A DNA stretch of 64,000 bases. Source: Mya arenaria. Taxonomy: Eukaryota; Mollusca; Bivalvia; Myida; Myidae. A program made the translations under genes and the position numbers. Where the stretch lies: assembly GCF_026914265.1 (NCBI RefSeq), contig NC_069132.1, positions 30,374,932-30,438,931 on the forward strand. Direction: 5' to 3'. This document shows, one piece after another, positions 26,036 to 36,928 of this stretch. A model generated the notes under the pieces. It was not told the DNA's origin. It worked only from the letters and a program-made list of their open reading frames with translations, and did no database searches. The stretch's first letter is position 1; each line of letters starts with the position of its first letter.

Positions 26036-26576
26036 GCGAGATGAAACCCACTATAGACAGCAAAAGCAACAGCTTAACAACAACAACAACATCATTAACA
26101 ACAACAACAATTGTTACACCACGGTGTCACTAGGGAAATATCGTAAATATATTTTTCTTGTTTATTATCGTTATTTTTGTTTTGTTTTAAATGCTTTCCT
26201 TAAAATATAGTCTGCATTCTAATAAAAGTATGTATATAAGTTTGAACTTGTATTTATATAAAACGAATTTTAAAATATAAATTTCTTCTAGTTTTGTAGA
26301 CAATAACGTTTACAAATTTAAATTATTTTTTTATGTTGTTGTGTGCGCTTAACCGAATACATTAATAACAAGTATTCTGCTCTTCATAATATCATTTTTG
26401 CACATTAGGAAAATTTCAGCTTTGTATAAATAATAAGCTTTCCCAAATGCAACGGAAGACGCGTCGGAACGCATACAATAGTATGTGGCTCCAGTAGTTC
26501 CGCATCGTGCAGGTTAAAGGAATAGAAGTCCTATTAATGAAAACAATGGTTTCAACTACGTTTCTTTTGCAGAAAA

Positions 26577-27383
26577 ATGAACAAGCTCATCTCTCTCGCT
26601 CTTGTGGCCCAGTGCGCATGCGTTGGTCTTGTTCTGTGTTATGGAAGTTACGGAAGTGGAACGCACACAGTCACCAGTAACACCGGAAGTCAGTACATGT
26701 ACACCGGATATCCCGTAATGGTTGGATACGGAGGCGGTCATGGAGCCGGATATGGATACTCAGGATTTGGATTGGGTGGCGGTGTGGCACGCTCAAACGG
26801 CATTGAAGGAATTTTTGGCAGCATCATTTACCGTACGTTACTTATTGATTTATTTAATATTTCATAATATTTACACACACCAACAGCTGTTCAAAGATAG
26901 CATATATATGTTAGTGTCCAAACATCTGATTGATGTAATGTGACTTTTAAATGATTTCATTGGTGAATATTATTTTTGAATAAATATTGACCAATCAAAA
27001 AATAGTTTGGCAAACTTAAGCCAAACCCAAGACTTATCCATCTGTATACAATTGGCTTCTGGACAACTTTAAAAACGTGTAACAAGTGCGTGTAAGCTTA
27101 CTTTTAAACATCGTTGCTCTCCGGTTTTGAAATTTAGGTTTCATATAGGTAAAACAACATCGCATTTAACAGGCAAATGCATTTGCAACTCCTTGTCAAA
27201 GTTCGTATAGTAGTTACAAGTTTTATAACTTGTTTATCATGGTGGGTTTTTGTTTTACAGGCGCAATCATTTTCAAATTAATCATTATTTATTTCCGTTG
27301 CAGTGTTCATTTTCGTGTTCCTGATAAAGTTCCTGTTCCCCACCGATGGGAAAAGCGGCGGACTGCTGAACATTGGAAACTAA
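26577..27383 (+). CDS. Short Gly/Tyr-rich secreted or membrane protein (shell-matrix-like), two coding exons
   Basis: Exons 26577-26832 and 27304-27383 encode 111 residues. A signal peptide (MNKLISLALVAQCACVGLVL) is followed by a Gly/Tyr-rich stretch (residues 22-76, with YGSYGSG and GYGGGHGAGYGYSGFGLGGG). It ends with a hydrophobic segment, LFIFVFLIKFLF, and a GKSGGLLNIGN tail. Gly/Tyr-rich secreted proteins are common among molluscan shell-matrix products, but the membrane-like segment is unusual for a plain matrix protein. A second acceptor at 27259-27260 is in a phase that stays open and would give a different, longer, basic C-terminus ending near 27481. The first is preferred because its product ends soon after a clean membrane segment. 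A poly(A) signal is at 27516-27521. Confidence 0.7.
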
Positions 27384-28683
27384 ACGAACATACTTTCGGT
27401 TACCCCACCCGCTACTGGAAACACATTCCGACTGTGCCAAACGACAACCAGCATGCATTCTGTGTTTCTGTATTTGCATAATAATGTTATTTATTGCATT
27501 TGTGATTGAACATTGAATAAAACATATCATGAACAACTTTCATTCGTATTTGACTGTTTTCAGTAAGAGAAAGTTCGTACCGTGTGAAAGTAGTCGATTG
27601 ACATATTTAACTGACAAAACATGTACTTAGAACAAGAGGAAAAACAAAACGCAATTATTTCAAAGTGTTGTACTATTTGTTTGGAAAAAAAACACACTAA
27701 AGAAACAAATTCAATACTCGAAAGTTTTAACATAAACCCCGTCCAATGACAGGGTCAACGCCAATTACATAGAACGGAAAAACAGTCACAAACCAGAAAC
27801 ATTAAACAGCAACACAAAACGCCACAAACACAAACGACACCCTTATATATAAAACTAGCAACTTTAGTAGCCATGTTAAGAATATCTCAGACATTTCATC
27901 TTTTATTTATTTGATGTTAAGAGGGATATTACCTAATGTGAAAAAGAAGAAGATGATGAAAGGTGTGATTTGTTAGTCGGAAAAGGATAGCCGTGTCATC
28001 TTTAGGTTCATGTGGACCAAATTTGAAAAGGAAAATGATTAGATCCTAAGACTTGAGTCACAGTTTGTTTATGATTTTCGGTATCAATCTACATGTATTT
28101 AAGTTCCAATAACGATGCACCGACGTTTACTAATGGAAGCGCATAGACTTCGTATCGCGTTTTGAACGCGATATGCTCCCCCATGACGCGGCTGTCCGTA
28201 GTGCACTTGAACTTGAGGCCGCTTGTGGCGCTATCTTCCGCCAATTTCCGCCATTAATTGAGCTCATTTCGTGATCTGTTTATTCTTGGGGCGTCGTTTC
28301 TGTGCGGCAAAGATGATTTTCAGCTTCTTTTGGTGGGCTTTGGTGTTCTGACATAGCAGCTAAACCACTCGACACTGGCACCCATAAACCCTTTCAGTGG
28401 CTGCGGGAAATGAAAACAGGTTATGACCTCTTTTTGGTCCGTATTTGTTTCTTCGGTACCCAGATTTAACATAATATGAAGTGACACTCAGAACTATTGC
28501 CCACTCCCCCAATCCTATAACCAATTTAATCCCATAGACATTGCCAAAATTGCATTCGAAACTATATAAATAGTGTAAGCGACGCATTGGGGCAGCAGCT
28601 TCATTTTTATTTAATCATAAAACACTTTCCTAATAAAAGAAAAAAATAGGAATATGTTGCTTTCTATTGTTACAGTATTTCAT

Positions 28684-28930
28684 GTTAATTTATTAAACAA
28701 TGGGCCGCCTGTTCAGAACGTTGTTAAAGTTAAAAACGTGATTAACGGGATCTTTGTTAACTTTTAAACGTGATCTATTTGATGATATGATCCTCTATCT
28801 AAAAAGAACAATTACAGCTGATACAGTCGTCTCAAATCTTGTTTGAAATACAGCAGATCACATGTGTAACCATTAAGCTTCCTGAGCTATTTCAACGTTA
28901 AAAATGATGATGTTTAGAACGATATTTAGT
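28684..28930. mobile_element. Remnant of a GGGCCG..TTGTTCAGAAC MITE
   Basis: GTTCAGAACGTTGTTAAAGT near the left and blocks such as ACAGCTGATACAG and ACAGCAGATCACA recur at 49059-49525. The terminal motif is shared but the right terminus is decayed. No coding content. Confidence 0.5.
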
Positions 28931-28965
28931 TAAAGTGACACTCTTATTCAAATCAAGCTACATTG

Positions 28966-29032
28966 CACAGTGGTTACAACACTGAACTGCAATTCTGGTG
29001 ACACGGGTTCGAACCCGGTCTCCGACACATTT
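28966..29032 (+). repeat. tRNA-like sequence or SINE head with A and B boxes and a T-run
   Basis: CACAGTGGTTAC resembles an A box and GGGTTCGAACCCGG contains a good B box; a run of seven T follows, as at RNA polymerase III terminators. The 5' flank does not pair with the 3' acceptor strand and the anticodon stem is mismatched, so a working tRNA is unlikely. A tRNA-derived SINE fragment or tRNA pseudogene fits better. Confidence 0.5.
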
Positions 29033-29489
29033 TTTTCTTTTCATTTTGTTACTTTTTTTTACAATTATGATATCAAAGCGTAACACATTCTATTAAATAA
29101 TTTTCCTGAGATTCGTTACAGAAAAAAAAACTTTTTGGTGCCAATCTGGTGTACTGTCCCTTTAATGCTCATTTCTTTTAAAATTAACTCGGTATCCTTC
29201 ATAAGAACAATTGTTTGTGAGATTTTTGTCATCATTTTTGGAATATCAAACAATATTATTTATTGTGATGAATCTTATCTGTAAGTAAGAGTGCAAAACG
29301 TTCAGTGATTTACAATTACAGATCAGTATAATTGGTGCTTGCTTGGTTTTGTTTGTTTGTGTGCTTTTTTGTTTTCATATTGGCAATTAAATCAAGTATG
29401 GCTTAAAGTCAGAATAAACTTCAGTAAAAAAACTCACCCCCGTAACTAAACTATCGATAAATTGGTTTGCCTATTAGTTAACCCACGAC

Positions 29490-30110
29490 TTATGCCCGGG
29501 TTACATCCTTGCTACGTACGAGTAGGTTTTCAGTCGAAATTAAGCATGTAGTGAGGAGTCCGTACCGTGACACTGTTGACTCTTGCGAGAATCATGTGGA
29601 TTTTCTAGAGGACTCGGGGACTCGGTAAAAGTGTTAAAAATGTCTCACCGAGCTCGGGAATTCTCGCCTAGCTCGTTGACTTTTACGAAGTCGGGGCAGC
29701 TCGCAAGCGTCCCAATAGAGCTTGTGCGGGCATCGCACGATGTCCTCGCGGATCTGGAACACCGCGTAAGGCCCGTAAGAGTTTGCCAATGCTCGCACGG
29801 TTTGTTTTGCAGGGAGTTGCACACAGTCAACGTACACTACGTACACCAGACGGGGGACGTGCGATGTCCGCACGTGGCACGCAGGGCAATTCGTTCACCG
29901 TAAGATACAGTTACATTGACAATCCAATGTGGTATAAAGTCAAGAATTCATTCTCATATTTCACGAATTGTCTGCGATGTCCGTACAGATGATCATGCAA
30001 TTGCACCCTACAAAACCCTCCAGGCATGTGACTAGAAGCTACGACTGTACGGAGACCGTACGGATTGTCAAAGTCGGATATGTGACCGAGGCATTTGATT
30101 ATTCCGACAG
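29490..30110. repeat. Region with raised GC and short inverted words, probably a dispersed element
   Basis: This stretch is clearly richer in GC and CG than the rest of the window. It holds short palindromes (for example GTACGGAGACCGTAC near 30048). Frames on both strands (29583-29903 plus, 29634-29873 minus) overlap and show no domain, as expected from GC-rich non-coding DNA. Its ends are not clear. Confidence 0.35.
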
Positions 30111-30657
30111 CATTCATGGCAACTTATTTATCATATAACGTGATTCTGCTTCGGTCAGGCCGTTTTGTCGGGACATTTTCACGTATCGAACTCGGCTGTG
30201 GAATAAAATGCAAACGTTTGGAGAATTGGTCTCGGTTGTGGAACCGACCATAAATTTGTGTCGAACAAAATTGCATAGACGAAACAGTCACCATAATTAT
30301 GGTTTGCTCCTCGGGCTGAACATATATCAAATGACAGGAGTCGCGATCTGCTGATCTGTGTTAATGAAATGCTTTGCATTAATTTTGCTGAAAATATTGT
30401 TTGCAGTGCACTATTCAGAAACGTTTGTAAACCTCATGTGTAAATGTAAAATATAAGACTCTTTAGGCTCAAGTATTTTATCCGACTTTTCTAATCGATT
30501 CATTTATTTGATTCAATCGGAAAGAATGGAGCAGAGTCCGGAAGTAAACGTGTTTGTACGAGCAAATACGGAAAATACCGAATGCCACGTACCAAACGTG
30601 CATGAAAATAATTCCAAATATTTCTGTTTGTGTTGTTAATTTGCATTATATTTTACA

Positions 30658-33600
30658 ATGGACATAACCTATATAGTGTGCCTTATCATAGGCATTTGTT
30701 TAGTTAATGTAGACGCTTTAATGTTTCATGTATCTCCAAACCAAAAGAAGTGTTTGAAAGAAGAAATTCACAAGGATGTTTTGGTTACCGGCGAATATGT
30801 CTTAGACGATGCCCCTGGCCACAAAACTAACTTGGCTGTAAGATATTACAATCACTTACACAATGAATATCATTTGTTGACTACCCAATGTAAATTATAT
30901 CTAAACATATGTTCACCTTTGTTTTTAAATGTCAATTTTGCATTTTCTGTACCCCACCCATTATTGCAACAGTTCTGTAAGTGTAATCTAATTGTTGTTT
31001 ATTTAAGCGACATTTAGCAATGTTTGGAAATAATAAACATGGTCACTTTCGTCATGTTAATGTTCTACAGTTCATAGAATCAGATTCTTGGGCAAATGTG
31101 CTTTCAATGAGGAACACAAAGGATAAAGGTTTGCCATATTGCACCAGAGAAATCAACCTGCACTGCCCTAAACATAGTTTCATCAGTAGGTCTGCCACCA
31201 CACCATTCTTGAGTATGAATTAAAACTAAGATGGAATTGGTTGGCTGATAACTGAATTAAGAGGGATACTTTGATCTTTTTTTTCCCGTATAGCCTTCCT
31301 GTTCAATTTTGCTGATTATGACCTAGTCTAAAATAATTGATGTGTTATACAGGATTCTTCCAATCCCTAATGTCTTAACGGGTTTGTGCAAAAAACGTGT
31401 GTGTGTGTGTGGGGGGGAATATTGAAATTGTATTTAGTGAGATATTTTATGTTTAGAATGGATAATAAAGGTTTATATACATATTTTACCCTATAAGTGC
31501 AAAGCTATTTTGCACAAAACAAGCAGTAAATGATTTACCTTTCCAATTAAACGAAACTTGACTGACACAGACAACAATTATGTAAAGCGGAACAACTCGA
31601 CCCAATCTTAATGACTTGGCCACCTCCGACAAGCCTCGTGATAGACCTCGTAAATACAGTTGTAACAACTCGGCCATGGCCGAAGTGTTCCGATTGTTGT
31701 AAAACTGTGAACTGCAGCCTTGCAGGTGCCCTTCATGTATATATCGTTATGTTTTGACAGAATGAAATGAAGAAAAACCCATCAAACTCATAACCATTCG
31801 TTGGATATTTTATTTTTTTTGTGTACGGAACTAATATAAAATAACATTATCTGGTAATATTTCTTGTTTTTATGATATATTATAGATGCAATTTGCTTTA
31901 ACCTGGAATCCCTAGCGGAATTACTACCCACTTTGGTACAAAACAATTTGTACGTGAAGGATTTGCCATATAAAAAATCATAAAAAAATCTGTCGACGTA
32001 CAATTATTTGGACTCATATGACCGTGCAGGACCGGTTCAACGGGGTTAATTTTATTTTTTTAAAAAGGGCTAATTTCTCTAAGTATTTAGTATAAAACAT
32101 GTAAATCTGATCAACAATTTTCTGTGAAAATTAATTTAAACAACACATGACAGGACAATTTGGGATTACTTAGATGGATGAGGGACAGCATATTAACCCC
32201 TTCACCTCCTTCCCCCCTTCAGTTTATTATTTCAAAATCTGTCAAAATTTCATTACGCAACTGTGTATTTGCATACAGTCAGCTATGTGCTTGCATGTGC
32301 TTGCATGATTAAATCCCGATTCTATGTCCAACATAAAGTACCGGTAGATAACAGGAATTATTAAGATAAGAGAAAAAATGCTAATTTTGTAACTTTGCTG
32401 AGCAGTACTCATGTGTGTTTTGATTTCAGGTGACAGACACTAAGGGTCACATACTGTACAGTAAAGAGGATGCATCCAAGGGAAAGTTTGCATTTACAAC
32501 AGAAGAATATGACATGTTTGAAGTGTGCTTTGAAACCAAAATGGCAGCAGGTAATGCTTGGTTTTGGGAGAGTTTTAAAATGTAAACAACTATTATTGCA
32601 AGTACAAATCAAAGTTATTTTTCTGTATAAATAAGTTATTTTTAGGTAAAACAAATCATTAACATTAACATGTACATTGTACTGTGCTTTAAGTGGGGAA
32701 ATATTTTGCTAAAAATACATTTGTAATATCATGCTGATTATTGAGTCTCGGTTCATGATTTTATCATTTTCAGGAGGCCAAGGTCAGGACAGAGCCGTAT
32801 CTCTGGACATGAAGCACGGAGTAGAGGCAAAGAGCTATGATGATGTAAGTACTGTTTGCATTCAGATAGATGGGATTCTGCAAAGAACATCAGTCTATTG
32901 GTGACTATCTTATCATGGTCGTTGTCGGGCATGAGTATCAACCTTATTAAGTCTCTTTTTCCTGAACTTTCTAGAAGAGCTAGGTGAATTAATGAATATG
33001 TTGTAAAATCTATTTAAGGAATAATTTCTTTTTCGATCTGTTGGAAACCTGTGCATCAGTTTGATAACAGGTCTATAAATAAGAATTAAAATATTGAGCA
33101 TGTGTCAAAAATATTTTATGATGAATGAATAATAAAGTTTCAATTAATATACGATATGTTACAGCTCGCTAAGGCAGAGAAGTTGAAACCTCTTGAAGTT
33201 GAGCTGCGAAGATTGGAAGATCTCTCGAAATCAATTGTGGATGATTTCGCCTACATGAGGGCAAGGGAGGAAGAGATGAGAGATACAAATGGTAGGAAGA
33301 GGGAGGTTTTTTTTATCTTCTTCAAGTGGTGTTACAGAAACATTACAAATGCCCCAGATCTTTCCTTGTCAGAGTCAATGTTAGCCAGTCTAAGCTTATC
33401 ATATCCACTATATGCTATGAAGCAATTGCAAAAATAAGAGATGACTGCCAATCCCAATTATATTGTGTTTCAAATTGGGGAAGTTCTAATTAAAATCTGT
33501 CCAGTATTCTAACTTTACCTTCGTTCATAGTCTGCAGAATAACAAAATTAATACAATTAACAACAACTATCCTCGGTTTGTCATCTAGTCAATATTTAAT

Positions 33601-34184
33601 AGTCAATTCATCAACAAATTCATATTGTGCAACGTTGACCTCCAAATATGACATTCAACTATGTAATGAGATGACAAAAGCCAAACTACACTTTCAAATG
33701 AAGCTTAACAATTATGTTTAGATTGATTTCCCATTAATAATAACAACATGTTGCTGTGAAGTCCCCAACATATAACCTTGACCTTCAAGTGTGACCTTGA
33801 CTTGAGATTTGAGCTGCTGTGCAAACGTTATAGTGACACACCTTACCATGGTGCTCTACAAATCTATAAAGGTTAATTGAAATTCCATCAATGCTAACAA
33901 AAATATGATTGAGACATAAAGTTTTGCATTGAAATCCATGTTGTATAATGTTGACTTCTGAAGTGTGATCTTTTCCTTTGAATTTTTATTTTTTATTTTT
34001 CCGTATAATTTTAAAAATGTTTAAATCCTTGGACTCTCATAAATTCCTTTACCTTGTTTCAGAGTCGACCCACTCCAGAGTGATGTACTTTAGCCTGTTT
34101 TCAATGCTGTGTCTTCTCGGCTTGGCCACCTGGCAGGTGCTATATCTTCGACGATACTTCAAGGCCAAGAAACTCATTGAATAA
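30658..34184 (+). CDS. TMED10: Transmembrane emp24 domain protein 10 (p24 delta), complete, 5 exons
   Basis: TMED10 is a p24 cargo receptor cycling between ER and Golgi in COPI/COPII vesicles. Exons 30658-30837, 32430-32550, 32774-32844, 33165-33291 and 34063-34184 join to 206 residues (human 219). Parts in order: signal peptide (about 1-20), GOLD domain with the conserved cysteines Cys32 and Cys93, and [17 protein letters not shown] and [17 protein letters not shown] blocks that nearly match vertebrates. A coiled-coil ([16 protein letters not shown], about 133-160), one membrane helix (about 174-195), and the cytosolic tail [11 protein letters not shown] with an aromatic residue pair and a dilysine COPI signal follow. 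An AATAAA overlaps the stop codon, and another at about 35178 is a more plausible poly(A) signal. Confidence 0.95.
31324..32014 (-). mobile_element. MITE-like element, copy 2, in TMED10 intron 1
   Basis: This copy is inverted relative to 2345-2992. Terminal TAGTCTAAAATAATTG and CAATTATTTGGACT ends and several internal blocks match (for example GATTCTTCCAATCCCTAA and TTGGTACAAAACAATTTGTA, each read on the opposite strand in copy 1). A GT microsatellite followed by G runs (about 31397-31418) interrupts it. Confidence 0.65.
33560..33970. repeat. Degenerate CTTGACCTTCAAGTGTGAC-type repeat in TMED10 intron 4
   Basis: Blocks including TTGACCTTCAAGTGTGACCT and TGCATTGAAATCCATGTTGT recur in altered form within the intron (around 33630, 33780 and 33940). 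They resemble a dispersed tandem repeat family seen in molluscs. No coding content. Confidence 0.45.
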
Positions 34185-36100
34185 AGCCCACCAAGAGCTC
34201 ATTCAGGGACATCGAGGCCTTTCTTATCAACGAGCATATTGCAAATTATTTTACAAAAGAAAACAAATTCAACATTCAGTTTTGTAATGCAAAATGTGTT
34301 TAATATAAGGAATTCATGCACTCAAATCACTTAGTAATTTTTCTCATATTATTTGAAGTATTTCATCTCTTGTGAACAAGAAAACGTAATTGTACTTGTA
34401 TGAAAGGTAAGTTGTTGTTTTCTCGTTGATAAGTTACCCGGTCCATCTCACATACATGCAGCTTACATCCATATCATCGTTACATTTAGGAAAAGTTTTT
34501 TGAAATTATGAAATTAGCTTACATAGTTTGTGCAAGATTGATAAATTTGATATTGTACAGTGCAGAAATAATGTATTTAAATATTGAAAACACCTCATGG
34601 TCTGATTATTTGTGTGAAGCAGAGTATGTGTATACATGTATTTTATTCAATTGATGGCGTTTAAAGACACCAGAACCTAATAAGGTTTATAGAAAATTTG
34701 GTGGCAAGTTATTTCAATGTTTACAAAAAATTGCAATCATGAATGTATACAAAAGATTTTAGTAAATTTTTGTGCTCAAATTTTGGTTATGGTTATGGAA
34801 TAGGAACAAGGCAAAAGTGTATCTATACCATATTGATTACTTGCTTATTTTAGGTTTTTAGTTAGAATTACAATGGCCACAGGTCTTACATTTAAGGTTA
34901 AATTCGTTTTGATTTTTTTGGTGAAAAATGCTTCACAAGTACCATGACATGTCAACCAATGGAGGAAAAAACTCCCTATATCTTTGTGTGCCTTTCAATG
35001 GAAGTCGATCATGTTTGTTTGGATGAAGAAAGTGTATATTTATACCTGTTCTATTTCTTGTTTCAAATTGCAATACTATTTAGTTTTTAAACGATCTTGC
35101 AAATTATCAACCTTATTTTTAAATATTGTATATTTTCCCTTTCATTGCACTGTTTAGTAAGTAAACCTATTGCTTATAAATAAATTTGGCTTCAGGAGCA
35201 CATAAAGTAAGATTTTATCATAATATATATTTTGTAATAATTTTCATAATGCCATTTAATTTACTGTTGTATTACATTGAGACTAATTCAGCAGAAGTGT
35301 TCATCTTGTGTTCTTGCAGTGAAGAAGAGTAAAGCAAATCTATTCTAAATTTTGATAGGCCACACATTTTACATTAATTATAGTCATGATAATGCTTTCA
35401 TCTTACAGTGCATGTTTAGGCACAGTGTATCTACAAGGATTTGTGAGATGTACATAATATATTTTTTCTTTTAATCATTGTCCTGTTTGTACATAATGTA
35501 TATTTATACATGTATGTATGCATTTGATTGACTCAGCTGTTTGGTTTGTATTTAAAGTCATTTTGATGTGTGTTTGATATTGTCACTGAGGGAAAGTGGC
35601 GTGTTTACGTATGTAGGGAAACTTGAGTGAAATGGATAATTTGTTTTCAGCATTCCCTTTGTATAAACCCATAACAACGTGAAAATGGAAGAATTAAAAG
35701 TAAAGAATGTTTTGAATTGTTATTTTTTTCATCATTTAGAACATTATATATATTGGACATCAAGATTTCTTGAATTCTTGTTTTTGTATATGTATCTATA
35801 AAATCTAGGTCACACTCGATTATTGGTATAGTCAAAATCTAGGTCACTAGGTCAACTGTTTGTAAATTTCAACAAATAAGACAACCCACACTTTACTTTA
35901 TCTTCACGAAACTTCTTCAAAATGTCTGTTGCAATGAACACTGTCAATTTTCACAAGTGTTTTGCCTTTCATGAGTTAAGTACACTATACAAATATGTTC
36001 ACTAATGTCCTACGATGATTTTGGAATGTACGCTAGATAATCTTTTTTTTTATAAAATCTATGTCCGTAACCCTAGCCTAACCCTAGGTGTATTTTGCTT
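34185..36100 (+). other. TMED10 3' untranslated and intergenic region
   Basis: AT-rich, with a probable poly(A) signal (AATAAA) near 35178. Nothing else with coding character was seen; the open frames are short and lack splice or domain support. Confidence 0.4.
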
Positions 36101-36107
36101 TTAAAAT

Positions 36108-36232
36108 AAATTGCCTGCCTGCCAACTGTTAGCTGGCTGTACATTGCCAGCTGGCTGCCAACTGTTAGCTGTTTACAGGCTGCCAGCTGGCTGCCAATTG
36201 TTAGCTGGCTGTCAATTGCCAGCTGGCAGCCG
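36108..36232. repeat. Short tandem array of CCAGCTGG / GTTAGCTGG units
   Basis: Alternating words GCCAACTGTTAGCTGGCTG and CATTGCCAGCTGGCTG repeat four to five times with small changes, forming many overlapping PvuII-type palindromes (CAGCTG). Frames through it are repeat artefacts. Confidence 0.8.
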
Positions 36233-36928
36233 TACCCAAGGCGGCTGCCAAAGGGCGAGCTAGGCTCTTCATGGCTAAAAACGTTCGAGAACAACTACCG
36301 TCAAACTTGAGCTTGACACATCTTTTACACTTATTCCGCAACGATAGAAAACAAATATATAAGTATATTGAAAAAAACTTCAGGTTGTCCCAAGGTCTAG
36401 TCTCCAAATGGTAAGGCCCTCATTCTGAAACCTATCATTGCCGAACGGAATTAAATCACATGCCTATTATGAAATGTATGAGTCATTTCACATTTTCGAG
36501 TAAAAAACTAAGCCACACAACGTAACTATTTTGTCACATTTTCGATCCTATCTGAACCCGGTTTTAATGCGGGTTTTTGGATATATTTCAAATTATATTA
36601 TTATTAAAGGCTTGGTTCTGCGGCATCTTGGTAACGCCACTCGATGTCGCATTATTGACAAATCTTGCACCTTTTCTTTGGACGTTTCTGGTCTGCTTCC
36701 GCTTCTATATAATGTCCTTCGAGAAAAATTCAAAGCCACGGTAGGCCGGACGGATCTGTTTACAAGGGTGCTGTTTACTGACTGTGGAATCTCCAAGATT
36801 GTGGTGTCTCTGTTGACCCCAGCATTCGTCTGCAAGGTTTTCATTAAGGAACGTTTGAGAAGGCTCTATAAACCATATGAAGAGGGTCAGACATGCGAGC
36901 AACGAAGGTGCGAACTATGGCGTACGAT

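Noticed and set aside
25875-26210. 111-codon frame across the TATA region
   Set aside because: It runs through the promoter and CAA-rich leader of the Gly/Tyr-rich gene; no coding features.
28966-29032. Functional tRNA gene
   Set aside because: The acceptor strands do not pair and the anticodon stem is mismatched; a SINE head or pseudogene fits better.
29583-29903. 106-codon frame with overlapping minus-strand frames
   Set aside because: Explained by locally raised GC in a probable repeat; no domain, start context or splice signals.
36060-36092. Telomere-like CCCTAACCCTAG words
   Set aside because: Only two to three imperfect units; too short for an interstitial telomeric array.
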